Shown: positions 27,565 through 36,158 of the stretch, piece by piece
Numbering within the stretch: position 1 is the stretch's first letter
How the letters are laid out: each line of letters opens with the position of its first letter
Source: Sphingobacterium sp. UBA7855
GTDB taxonomy: Bacteria; Bacteroidota; Bacteroidia; Sphingobacteriales; Sphingobacteriaceae
Direction of reading: 5' to 3'
DNA: 38,677 bases
Assembly: GCA_002500745.1 (NCBI GenBank)
Contig: DLST01000021.1
Location: 88,018 to 126,694 of the forward strand
Made by a program: the position numbers and the translations under genes
The notes under the pieces: model-generated
Seen by the model: the letters and a program-made list of their open reading frames with translations, nothing else
Told to the model about the DNA's origin: nothing
The model's database searches: none

Positions 27565-29634
27565 TTAAAAGTTAAAACTCATACCCCCATAATAATTACG
27601 TAAGGGAGCAGGATTAAAATAGCGGCCCCCAAAGGCATTGATATCATTTCCAAGACTATATTTTTCATTGAGAATATTGTCTGCACCTACAAAAAGTCTG
27701 ATTTGATACCCTGATCCGACAGGTTTTGTCCAAGATAATTTGCCCTGCAAAAGATGATACCGGTTGGCATAAACAGAATTTGCATCATCCAACGGTATTG
27801 CTGCTGTTAGATTAGAAAGGAGATCGAATCGGAATTGATTGGAAAAAAGTATATTCAATGAATTCACCCATACTGTTTTCGGAACCGCAGGAAGCTTATT
27901 ACCCTGGTAATTTTTGTCGCCCACCTGATAGTTTTTAAATGTATAATCATTGAAGGAAAAATTACTGGCGAACTGTAGGCTACGGACAACACCGGATACT
28001 TGCGGTGTAATCAAGTAGAGCAGTATTGATGCTTCTAAACCCTTTTGGTTTATTTTACCCGCATTTTGAAAATATTCAGCACCATTATCCCTTAACTGTC
28101 GGATAATGGCATTGTTCATTTGATACGTGTAAGCCGCTGCATCTAGAACGACACGGCGATTCCACAGATGCAAGCGCAAGCCCAATTCATGATTCGTACC
28201 CGTTTCTGGCTTGAGCAGCATATTAATAGAATTATCCGATGAACGGACCTCCGCAACAGTTGGGGCAGAGAAACCTTTAGAAATCGATGCTCTAAGTGCA
28301 AGCATTGGAGTGATCAGATAGGATAGTGCAGCTCGTGGCATCCATGTACTCCCGAAATCAATATTTTCTTTGTTTTCTTGTGCGACAGGATAACGTTGCT
28401 GGTAGCCAATTTTATTCTCATTTAATCCGAGTGACAACTCTACCTGGAGACGCTCTAGCCACTCCAGTTGGGTGCGTGCAAAAAATGATTGCTGACTATT
28501 TTCCAATTTGTCTTTGGCCTGCGGATCGGTAGCGACACCTAGGGCGTTGTCATAATTGTCAATAGCATACCAGCCCTTTTGCGCTTCCAAGCCCAGTTGG
28601 ACTTCATATTTTAAATCTTGGCTCAACAGATCGACATAAGATAAATACAGGCGCGTTCCGAAATTCTTTTCATCTCTTTTCTCGTAATTGGTGATGAAGG
28701 GATTTTTGATCTGATTGGATGAACCAAATACACTGGCGAATAAGGTCATCTTAGAACTGAGATGCGTCTGGTTGCTCAGTCCACCAAAGAATGTTTTATC
28801 GTAGATTGCTGCTTTTTGTTCAGCAGCACCAAGATTTGGTCCGCCCTTAGGCCTAGCCTGCCTGCGGTCGCTCTCCATTTGTGCTGCGGTGAGCCCTCCT
28901 GGAGTTTGGTAACCGAGATCCGAATAGAAACCAGTGAATTTTAATTCGGATGTTTTTGCGTATTGCCAATTGTAATTGAGCTGGATATTCTTTTTGGTCA
29001 AAGCCGAATTTTGTCTATATCCATCACTTCGGGTCCAGCTCTGATTGATGGCTAACTGCTGTGTCTGGCTGAATGGTAATATTGCATTGAGCTGTTCTTG
29101 GAAAAGACCATAGGAGCCCCCCGTTAATTGGAGGTTGACTTCCGGTTTGGAAGACCGGTCAAATCCCTTGCTGTATAAGGAAACTACACCTCCCGAATTA
29201 GCACCATAGATCGATCCATCTGGACCTTTCAAGATATTAACTTGGCCGATTGCATAGGGATCTATCAAGTTAAGATAGGTGTTCCCGCCTGCGTCAGTTA
29301 GCGGAAAATCGTCCAGATATATTTTGACATTACGAACACCAAACGGTGAACGGATCATACTCCCACGGAGTGCTAGCCGGTAACTTCCAGGGGAACGTTC
29401 TTCCATGCGTAAACCCGGCACCCTGTTCATTGCTGAAACAAAGGAGGGCGACTGCTGGGATTGGATCATTTGGCTGCTTAACACAGCCGCAGAAGATGTC
29501 AATCGCAATAGCGGTTGTTTATTGAAGTAGGCTTTAACTTCGACTTGTTCCAGCCGATTAGTCGTAGTATCCACTTCCTGCGCATATAATTTGCTACATA
29601 AACCAAGGGTAGCAAGTAGGTAATATCTTTTCAT
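27565..29634 (-). CDS. TonB-dependent outer-membrane receptor
   Basis: The 689-residue product has a signal peptide (about 1-18), a short TonB-box region with VEVKAYF, a plug domain (about 45-165) containing RVPGLRMEERSPG and KGPDGSIYGANSGG, and a 22-strand barrel ending in GGMSFNF. It lacks the N-terminal carboxypeptidase-regulatory domain of SusC-type glycan importers and is shorter, so it more likely imports a siderophore, haem, metal or vitamin. The ligand is unknown. A lipoprotein gene ends 18 bp upstream and the SNF2 gene starts 9 bp downstream. Confidence 0.92.
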   Translation of the reverse strand: MKRYYLLATLGLCSKLYAQEVDTTTNRLEQVEVKAYFNKQPLLRLTSSAAVLSSQMIQSQQSPSFVSAMNRVPGLRMEERSPGSYRLALRGSMIRSPFGVRNVKIYLDDFPLTDAGGNTYLNLIDPYAIGQVNILKGPDGSIYGANSGGVVSLYSKGFDRSSKPEVNLQLTGGSYGLFQEQLNAILPFSQTQQLAINQSWTRSDGYRQNSALTKKNIQLNYNWQYAKTSELKFTGFYSDLGYQTPGGLTAAQMESDRRQARPKGGPNLGAAEQKAAIYDKTFFGGLSNQTHLSSKMTLFASVFGSSNQIKNPFITNYEKRDEKNFGTRLYLSYVDLLSQDLKYEVQLGLEAQKGWYAIDNYDNALGVATDPQAKDKLENSQQSFFARTQLEWLERLQVELSLGLNENKIGYQQRYPVAQENKENIDFGSTWMPRAALSYLITPMLALRASISKGFSAPTVAEVRSSDNSINMLLKPETGTNHELGLRLHLWNRRVVLDAAAYTYQMNNAIIRQLRDNGAEYFQNAGKINQKGLEASILLYLITPQVSGVVRSLQFASNFSFNDYTFKNYQVGDKNYQGNKLPAVPKTVWVNSLNILFSNQFRFDLLSNLTAAIPLDDANSVYANRYHLLQGKLSWTKPVGSGYQIRLFVGADNILNEKYSLGNDINAFGGRYFNPAPLRNYYGGMSFNF

Positions 29635-29652
29635 CTTTAGGGTTTGGTCGGC

Positions 29653-30444
29653 TTAGTCTGCAAATTCCTGACTGAAATAAATTTCAAAAATCTGCTTTTT
29701 CTTATTGTATTTTAGGCATTGAAAATTCGCATATACGGAGCTGGTCGGCACACAAAGACTGTTGGCCATGGCTTCTTTTGAGAATTTTTTGTTCAGACAG
29801 CCCTGCTGCAAATCAAAGTTTTTGTTCGTAGAAATATCGGTCACATTAAAGGAATTGTCATCAATCAGGTAATTTGAATTGTTTAAACGAATATAATGCT
29901 TTTGATAAATTAGTTCGGAAGCAACGAGATAGTCGAGCGATCCAAAGCTGGATGAACAATCCAGATTTTGAAGGGTATTGACAACTTTTAACTCTTTATA
30001 CAGTGTGTTGTATGTATTGCTTTTATGATCGAATAAGGTGATCTCGATGCGATGATTATCTTTGTTGTACAATATATACCCAAGGTCTCCGGAGCCATTT
30101 TCGAAGATATTTCCTTTCGCGATCGCTAAAACAGCCAAGTTAGGATGCCCAAGGAAATAATCCTTTTGGTCTGCACTTAACGCTGTCGTTAATTTCCGAT
30201 GCAGTTTATCGAAGAGGCCTTCGTTGTTCATTTTCATTAACTGCTGCGTTTGTTCTTTAGTTCTATCTGCAAAACGTGGGCTATCGTAGCTCGAAGTATC
30301 CGATGGGAGCGCTAGGGATGTAGGAAGGACTACCTGCTCTTTCTTTTTTCCGTCACTCTTTGTTGCTATTGGCGTCTTTGTCTGATGACAGGAAACAAGA
30401 AATGATAATAATAGAATGTATAGAAAGAAGGTTTTTAAATTCAT
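29653..30444 (-). CDS. Lipoprotein encoded with the TonB receptor
   Basis: This 263-residue protein has a classic lipoprotein signal: basic start, hydrophobic core and lipobox LVSC with Cys19. The mature protein is polar, with four further Cys (in NLDCSS, QGCLN, SLCVPT and FQCLK) that might form disulfides. No family is recognised. Its placement 18 bp upstream of a TonB receptor suggests an accessory, surface or periplasmic binding role for the same ligand, though it is not SusD-like in size or motif. It is the probable first gene of the lipoprotein / receptor / SNF2 transcript. Confidence 0.8.
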   Translation of the reverse strand: MNLKTFFLYILLLSFLVSCHQTKTPIATKSDGKKKEQVVLPTSLALPSDTSSYDSPRFADRTKEQTQQLMKMNNEGLFDKLHRKLTTALSADQKDYFLGHPNLAVLAIAKGNIFENGSGDLGYILYNKDNHRIEITLFDHKSNTYNTLYKELKVVNTLQNLDCSSSFGSLDYLVASELIYQKHYIRLNNSNYLIDDNSFNVTDISTNKNFDLQQGCLNKKFSKEAMANSLCVPTSSVYANFQCLKYNKKKQIFEIYFSQEFAD

Positions 30445-30551
30445 GATGAAGTATCGTCAATGCCAATTCAGTCGCTCTTCGTGAATAGAAAGCGCAACAA
30501 CATCGGCTAATTTAGTTATTTTATGGCAAATGGGGATGCCTTAAGGATGGA

Positions 30552-31862
30552 TTAGAAGGCTTCATTTAGCCCTAAAAAGAATCCTCGGGAGCCATATTTT
30601 CCGAAGGCATAATCCAAACATAGATTTGTACGTGTCGCTTTATTAAACAGCACCCGCAATCCGGCACCGCCACCAGGCTGCCACCGTTCGAAAAGTTTAG
30701 TGCCCAGTTCATCACTGGCTGTCTGTAGGTTAAAAAATGCAGCTCCGCTTAAAAAGCGATTCTTGAGAATTGGAAAGCGGTATTCTGTTTCAGCATAACC
30801 GAAGGAAATTCCTTTAAAATAGCCAATGGTATAACCACGGCCACTTCTAACAGCAACGTCCCTTCCTGTTCCCGGCAGGTCAAAGTAGGGAAGTGTGCCA
30901 CCAAGTCTGTACGATCCCCAATACCAAAAAGCCAGGACATGGGCAGGGTCGGACTGCGATAAGCCAAAGTACTTCCTGAAGTCGGTGGTAAGCTGCACAG
31001 CATTTTTGCTACTGCCCAGCAGCGTTGTGTTCCATCGAACTCCAATATCCGAATAAATTCCTTTATAAGGCCTATTGGGGTTGTCCCTTGTCATATATTG
31101 CATATTGAGCAGTAATCCATTGGAATTGTAACTGTCGGGTTCGAAGCCGTGTTTTTCTGTATAGATTGTATTGGGTGTAACGTTTCCGTTAGGACCGCTA
31201 CTGGTTATTTTACGGCGTAGGTCGAAAGCCAGTCCTGCCCCGGCAAAGAGATTGTCTGCAATGCGCTTATAGACTTTTTCATTAAATGTAAAGGCATTAT
31301 ATTTTGCTCCATACTTCTTGTGCTCTGGGTTGGCAAGGATCTCCTCATCTGCATTGTTCCATTTGCCCTGAGGGGTCATACCCAATCCAGCGTCTAAAGC
31401 GACCATTTTAACAAGCGCAAACGCACCTTGGAAATTTAACTTATTGTTCGGTGTAAACACATTGTGACTAATATAGAACACCATAATGTTTTTTGTGGTG
31501 ATTGAGGCCGATGTCGCAGCAATGGACATCGTCGTTGTTTTTGGATCTCCGAGTATCTTTCCGGCGACAGCTTTAACGCCAATCTGACCACCAATGGTCG
31601 GATTGTACGCAATATTGGGCATTAAGGTAATAGGCGAGCGTTTGCTGGCACGTGCCTTCTTTCGTTTGGGATGGATAATTCTTCCAATTAGATCAGAAAT
31701 ATCATATTGACGTGCCAGAGCCGAGTCGCGCTGATGTTTATATTGTGTAATAGAATCTGTCTTTGCTTCGGTTTGAGCATTAAGCAGCATCGGAATTAAG
31801 ATTAAAAGCGTACCTAAAAAAGCGTATCCGAGAAAGTTGTTATAACGTAGAAGATGATGCAT
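30552..31862 (-). CDS. BamA/TamA-family surface antigen barrel protein
   Basis: The 436-residue product has an N-terminal hydrophobic export signal ending near LLNAQ, a basic linker (HPKRKKARASKR), then a C-terminal bacterial surface antigen (D15) barrel with YRLGGTLPYFDLPGTG and GGGAGLRVLF, ending in the aromatic GLNEAF needed for barrel insertion. It has no POTRA repeats, so it is not the essential BamA; short D15 proteins of this type are frequent in Bacteroidetes. Role unknown. It is divergent from the M1 peptidase and 107 bp from the lipoprotein gene. Confidence 0.82.
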   Translation of the reverse strand: MHHLLRYNNFLGYAFLGTLLILIPMLLNAQTEAKTDSITQYKHQRDSALARQYDISDLIGRIIHPKRKKARASKRSPITLMPNIAYNPTIGGQIGVKAVAGKILGDPKTTTMSIAATSASITTKNIMVFYISHNVFTPNNKLNFQGAFALVKMVALDAGLGMTPQGKWNNADEEILANPEHKKYGAKYNAFTFNEKVYKRIADNLFAGAGLAFDLRRKITSSGPNGNVTPNTIYTEKHGFEPDSYNSNGLLLNMQYMTRDNPNRPYKGIYSDIGVRWNTTLLGSSKNAVQLTTDFRKYFGLSQSDPAHVLAFWYWGSYRLGGTLPYFDLPGTGRDVAVRSGRGYTIGYFKGISFGYAETEYRFPILKNRFLSGAAFFNLQTASDELGTKLFERWQPGGGAGLRVLFNKATRTNLCLDYAFGKYGSRGFFLGLNEAF

Positions 31863-32007
31863 ACCTTTGAATTTGTCTTAAAAATAAACGTTAAAAAAAA
31901 TAAAAAGTTTTCCAGGGTTTGCATGCTGTCTTCCTTTTGCCATTTTAACGATGGTCAATAGTCATAGGGGCAAAAGGGATATTTTTGTGGTAAGCTGGAA
32001 TATTAAA

Positions 32008-32039
32008 CTTGCAAATCACAACAAATTTATCTTAGTTTG
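32008..32039 (+). promoter_or_regulatory. Probable promoter of the M1 peptidase gene
   Basis: CTTG (32008-32011), a 20-nt spacer and TTAGTTTG (32032-32039) match the Bacteroidetes consensus with one base off in the -7 element, 18 bp before the ATG. Confidence 0.45.
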
Positions 32040-32056
32040 ATTATTGAAATTAGGAT

Positions 32057-33934
32057 ATGATAGGACGCACGATATTTAATTATGGATTGTCTCTGCTTTT
32101 ATTAACGGGGGCGGCCCATGCCCAAGAGTTGTATACACCAAGAAATATTCAGCAAGCAATTGAAAAAGGAACCCGAACCACGTCGGGTCTACCTGGCAAA
32201 AATTATTGGCAAAATTTTGGAAAATATGACGTGCGGGTAAAATTGGATCCAAAAACAAAGATAGTAAGTGGAACAGAGACCATATTGTACAATAATAATA
32301 GTCCCGATACACTGAATAGCATTGCTATTCGATTCGTCAATAATGTTCATAAACCCAATGCGGTACGTGCGGCGTACGCTTCGGACGATTACCTGACTTC
32401 GGGGTTGAAGATTAAGTCGTTTAAATTGAATGGTCAAGTTTATGAAGTGAACAGCAAGGATTGGGGAACCGTAAAATTAGCCGATTTTGGACAAAAAATT
32501 CTTCCGGGAAGCACTGCAACATTGGACATTAGCTGGGAATATCCGTTATCTGTCGAAAGCGACCGTGAAGGGCTGTTGAATGCTTCCACCTTTTATTGTG
32601 CTTACTCTTATCCGCGTGTGTCTGTATACGACGATTACAATGGCTGGGATCTTCTGGAACATAATGGCCGACAAGAATTCTACAATGGTTTCAACGATTA
32701 TCAATTTGAGATATCCGTTCCGAAGAACTTTGTTGTGTGGGCGACAGGTGAATTGACAAATGCGGCTGAGGTATTGCAGAAACCTATTCTGGACCGTTTC
32801 GAAAAATCAAAAGTCAGCGATACGCCAATACATATCGCGACAGATGCCGAAATGAAAGCGGGGAAAGTGACAGCACAACAAGCGTGGAATACGTGGAAAT
32901 TCAAAGCAGTCTATGTTCCTGATTTTTGTTTCAGCGTCAGTGACAATTACATTTGGGATGGCGGGAGTGTAGATTTGGGAAGTAAGCGCGTGAGTGTGCA
33001 GTCAAGCTATGTCGCCGGAACGCCAGATTTTGAACAATACATTGATTGGCAGCAATATTGCATTGACTGGTTTTCTAAAAATTGGCCCGGTGTCACCTAC
33101 CCATACCCAACAATGACAGCCGTTCAGGGATTTGCCGATATGGAATATCCAATGATGATTAACGATTCGAGTGTCCCAGATAATCTTGTGGACGCACGAC
33201 AAACAGCGGACCACGAAATTGCCCATACGTATTTCCCTTTTTACATGGGTATCAATGAGACGCGATACGGTTATATGGATGAAGGCTGGGCTACGGCATT
33301 GGAATTCTGGATCGGAAATGCGGAGATTGGTGCCGAAAAAAATAAAGAACTTTTCAAAGATGCCCGTGTAAAGCGCTATATCTTTGACCCCTCTACAGAA
33401 GAAGACCAACCCTTGATTACCATGACCTCTCAGTTGAGTGGTTTAGGTTACGGCAACAATGCCTACATCAAGGCCGCATTGTCTTATATTGCGTTACGGG
33501 ATTACCTGGGTGATGAACTGTTTAAAAAAGCACTACACCATTACATGATGCTATGGAATGGAAAACATCCTACGCCTTGGGACTTCTTTTATAGCATCAA
33601 TGCCGGAGCAGGACAGAATTTAAACTGGTATTGGAAAAATTGGTATTTCAGCAATCATTACATCGATCTTAAGGTAGATAGCTTTAAGCGACTGAGCAAC
33701 AAAAACACCCTTACAGTAACCAATGTGGGCGGATTTGCAATTCCATTTGAGGTAGTGATCACTTATGCAGATGGTTCTGTAGAAACAAAGCATCAAACGC
33801 CAGCAGTTTGGCAGCACAATGAAAAACAGGTAACGATAACCTGGTCCTCTGCTAAAAAAATCATGAATATTACGTTGGATGGAGGCATTTTTATGGATTA
33901 CACCCCTAAAGACAATAGTTTGGACAACCTTTAG
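32057..33934 (+). CDS. M1-family metallopeptidase (gluzincin aminopeptidase-like)
   Basis: The 625-residue enzyme has a signal peptide (about 1-22, ending AHAQ) and is periplasmic or surface-bound. The zinc site is HEIAH (His386, His390) followed after 18 residues by Glu409, the exact M1 spacing. The usual GxMEN exopeptidase motif appears as GFADMEYP, an altered form seen in distant M1 relatives, so N-terminal exopeptidase activity is not certain. The N-terminal beta domain resembles the M1 saddle and the C-terminus carries a small beta domain. Transcribed alone, divergent from the D15 gene. Confidence 0.92.
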   Translation: MIGRTIFNYGLSLLLLTGAAHAQELYTPRNIQQAIEKGTRTTSGLPGKNYWQNFGKYDVRVKLDPKTKIVSGTETILYNNNSPDTLNSIAIRFVNNVHKPNAVRAAYASDDYLTSGLKIKSFKLNGQVYEVNSKDWGTVKLADFGQKILPGSTATLDISWEYPLSVESDREGLLNASTFYCAYSYPRVSVYDDYNGWDLLEHNGRQEFYNGFNDYQFEISVPKNFVVWATGELTNAAEVLQKPILDRFEKSKVSDTPIHIATDAEMKAGKVTAQQAWNTWKFKAVYVPDFCFSVSDNYIWDGGSVDLGSKRVSVQSSYVAGTPDFEQYIDWQQYCIDWFSKNWPGVTYPYPTMTAVQGFADMEYPMMINDSSVPDNLVDARQTADHEIAHTYFPFYMGINETRYGYMDEGWATALEFWIGNAEIGAEKNKELFKDARVKRYIFDPSTEEDQPLITMTSQLSGLGYGNNAYIKAALSYIALRDYLGDELFKKALHHYMMLWNGKHPTPWDFFYSINAGAGQNLNWYWKNWYFSNHYIDLKVDSFKRLSNKNTLTVTNVGGFAIPFEVVITYADGSVETKHQTPAVWQHNEKQVTITWSSAKKIMNITLDGGIFMDYTPKDNSLDNL

Positions 33935-34094
33935 TAATCCAGTCGCTCGTGTCAGCTTTGATGTTTCAAAAAGGTTTACACGATTGAGGCTTGATTCCGA
34001 ATAGCAGAATTTGGTTTTGCACCCTGTTCCCAATGTAACTGATAGGGCTGCGTGCTCACCAGTAACTGGTATGTATGATTACTAACGTACAGGG

Positions 34095-34706
34095 TTAGGG
34101 CTGATCGATGGTTCTAAATGTCAGATTAATTCTTGCTCCGAAAGCCTTTTTTGTAGGTGGAAGTCGATGCAGCCAATACGTTTGCGTCAGATCTTTCATG
34201 ACCAAAAGACTGCCATGTCCTAAAATAATATCTATTTTTTCCTTACTGGTCTTATGCTTAAAGGCAAATTTGCGTTCAGCACCAAAGCTTAGCGAAGCAA
34301 TTGCCCCATTTTTTTTAAGATCCTTCTCCGCGTCACTGTGCCAGGCCATACCTTCGTCGCCATTGTGATAAAGATTCAACAGACACGAATTATATGTCTC
34401 CAGTGTCAGTTTTTCTACTATTTTTTTCAGCTCAAGAAGTTCCTTTGTCCACGGAAGTGCCTTTTTGGTGGTGTTAGAATAACTATACTCGAATGCATCA
34501 TCCCCATACCAGGCCACTTTTCGTTTGGTGATTATTTCATTTCCAAAAATTATGGCCCGGTCGTTTACCCATTCAATTGACTCCATGAGTATATCAAAAT
34601 AGCGGTTTGCCTCCAGCACAGATAATACTTTGCCATAGTAATTGACGGTACCGTCGTAAGGGAGTAAATTTCTATTGCCATCGAAGAGATTATCGAAAAG
34701 TTCCAT
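34095..34706 (-). CDS. alkB: AlkB-family 2-oxoglutarate/Fe(II) DNA dealkylase
   Basis: This 203-residue dioxygenase has the Fe ligands His123, Asp125 and His180 (HSD...H) and the 2-oxoglutarate-binding Arg192 and Arg198, whose spacing of six matches the E. coli AlkB pair. The RKFAFKHK segment is typical of the AlkB2/3-like subgroup. It oxidatively removes methyl groups from 1-methyladenine and 3-methylcytosine. It starts 18 bp after the ada-like gene, which indicates an alkylation-repair operon. Confidence 0.94.
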   Translation of the reverse strand: MELFDNLFDGNRNLLPYDGTVNYYGKVLSVLEANRYFDILMESIEWVNDRAIIFGNEIITKRKVAWYGDDAFEYSYSNTTKKALPWTKELLELKKIVEKLTLETYNSCLLNLYHNGDEGMAWHSDAEKDLKKNGAIASLSFGAERKFAFKHKTSKEKIDIILGHGSLLVMKDLTQTYWLHRLPPTKKAFGARINLTFRTIDQP

Positions 34707-34724
34707 ATGAGTATCTTTTTTTTA

Positions 34725-35570
34725 TTAAACAGCTGTATGAAAGCTCTCCCATCCGATCATCGCTGTCTTTCGCATCGGATCCCAACGGTAGCCACCAAAC
34801 ATACCGCTGTTTTGTATCACACGGTGGCAGGGGATAAGGTAAGCAATTGGGTTACTTCCAATAGCAGTACCAACGGCGCGGGAGGCTTTTGGGTTACCTA
34901 TTTGAGAAGCAATAGCACCATAAGTGCTCAAGTTACCCATCGGAATTTTTAACAAGGCTTCCCAAACTTTCAATTGAAAGGCAGTTCCTTTTAAATGTAA
35001 TTTTACCTGTCGGATATCTTTATGTTGAGGGTTTAATGCCTTGAGTGCACTATCGTGCATGCCATTTCCCTGTTGAAAATAGGTTGCTTTGGGGAATCGT
35101 TGCTGGAGCGATGCAAGGGCTTGAGCCTGATCGTCTGCATAGGCAATATGGCAAACGCCTTTTGGTGTAGATGCAATGAGCATGGTGCCGAATAAGCTTT
35201 CATAGTAATCGTACAATATAATTAGATTGGCGCCCTCGTTTTTATATTCGGCAGGACTCATTCCCTCGATATTGATAAATAGCTCATGAAGTCTGCTACT
35301 ACTGGACAGACCAAGCTGGAATGTCGTTTCGGCAATAGTACTTTCCTGGAGCAATGATTTCGCGTGAGTTATGCTTATGTATTGCAAGAATTTTTTCGGG
35401 CTCGTTCCCGCCCAAGCGGTAAACATACGTTGAAAATGAGCTTCACTCATATAGACATGTGAAGCAATCTGACCCAATGTAGGCTGTATCTTAAAGTTTT
35501 CCTGTAAGAAATGAATCGCCTTGGCGATACGTTGAAAATCCACTTCTTGTTGAATAGTCATGATTGTCAT
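34725..35570 (-). CDS. Ada-like AraC/O6-alkylguanine-DNA methyltransferase fusion
   Basis: The 281-residue protein combines an AraC-type HTH region (about residues 10-110) with a C-terminal O6-methylguanine methyltransferase (about 120-281). The acceptor motif IPCHRV has Cys248, and RAVGTAIGSNP precedes it. The zinc-binding N-terminal domain of E. coli Ada, whose Cys38 takes methyl groups from phosphotriesters and switches on transcription, is absent. It directly precedes alkB with an 18-bp gap. It repairs O6-methylguanine and probably regulates the pair. A second in-frame ATG lies three codons in. Confidence 0.92.
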   Translation of the reverse strand: MTIMTIQQEVDFQRIAKAIHFLQENFKIQPTLGQIASHVYMSEAHFQRMFTAWAGTSPKKFLQYISITHAKSLLQESTIAETTFQLGLSSSSRLHELFINIEGMSPAEYKNEGANLIILYDYYESLFGTMLIASTPKGVCHIAYADDQAQALASLQQRFPKATYFQQGNGMHDSALKALNPQHKDIRQVKLHLKGTAFQLKVWEALLKIPMGNLSTYGAIASQIGNPKASRAVGTAIGSNPIAYLIPCHRVIQNSGMFGGYRWDPMRKTAMIGWESFHTAV

Positions 35571-35627
35571 TTAATTTATACAAAGTTGCTAAAAAGAAGA
35601 AGCCTATAAAATCCGATTTATGCTAAA

Positions 35628-35927
35628 TTACAGGTGGGAGGAAGTAGATTTGTCGGAATGGCCCAAGGACTTGTCCGGTGCGACAATGTCGCGGATCAGT
35701 TGTTTGAGCTCTTTTATTTCGGGGAAATGACCGGCTTTTTTTCGATCAAAGATCTCGCTGTCCGCCACGCGTATGGTATAACGGCCCGCAATTTCGCTGG
35801 GAACGAGCATTACCCCATGGATTTCTTCCGTAAACGTACTCAGCAGCTCCTGCGCCATATAGGCGGCGCGAAGCATCCAATTGCATTTTGGACAATATTC
35901 AATTTCGATAACAGGTTTTGTTGCCAT
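35628..35927 (-). CDS. SelT/SelW/SelH (Rdx) family thioredoxin-fold protein
   Basis: This 99-residue protein has the Rdx motif EYCPKCNW with Cys12 and Cys15, where selenoprotein members carry Sec at the second position. A segment PSEIAGRYTIRV and KAGHFPEIKELKQLIRD follow, as in bacterial SelW-like proteins. The fold suggests a redox role; the partner is unknown. It is encoded between the doubtful 35931 ORF and the ada-like gene, all on the minus strand. Confidence 0.9.
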   Translation of the reverse strand: MATKPVIEIEYCPKCNWMLRAAYMAQELLSTFTEEIHGVMLVPSEIAGRYTIRVADSEIFDRKKAGHFPEIKELKQLIRDIVAPDKSLGHSDKSTSSHL

Positions 35928-35930
35928 GCG

Positions 35931-36158
35931 TTAAGTTGAGGTAAATTGTTTTGGTTCAAACAAATTTATTGATCCTACTGTTGGAATCAAAGCCATTTTT
36001 GTCAAAGAAATTTCGAGAATGTCGTAATTCCAGCTTTTTAACATACCTACAGGCCATTCCATTATCCTGGCGAATAGCTCAACAGAAGGACTTGTAGGTA
36101 TATAGAATAGCCTGTATTTATTTGATATTGTTGCTATGTCATTTGGTAGTTTAACCAA
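35931..36158 (-). CDS. Doubtful small ORF between the dioxygenase and SelW-like genes
   Basis: This 75-codon frame fills the space between the dioxygenase gene (8-bp overlap) and the SelW-like gene (3-bp gap), the only arguments for it. Its first codon is a TTG and the product (with MEWPVGMLKSWNYD in the middle) matches no family I know. It has no signal peptide or motif. It could be a remnant or plain intergenic DNA. Confidence 0.3.
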   Translation of the reverse strand: MVKLPNDIATISNKYRLFYIPTSPSVELFARIMEWPVGMLKSWNYDILEISLTKMALIPTVGSINLFEPKQFTST

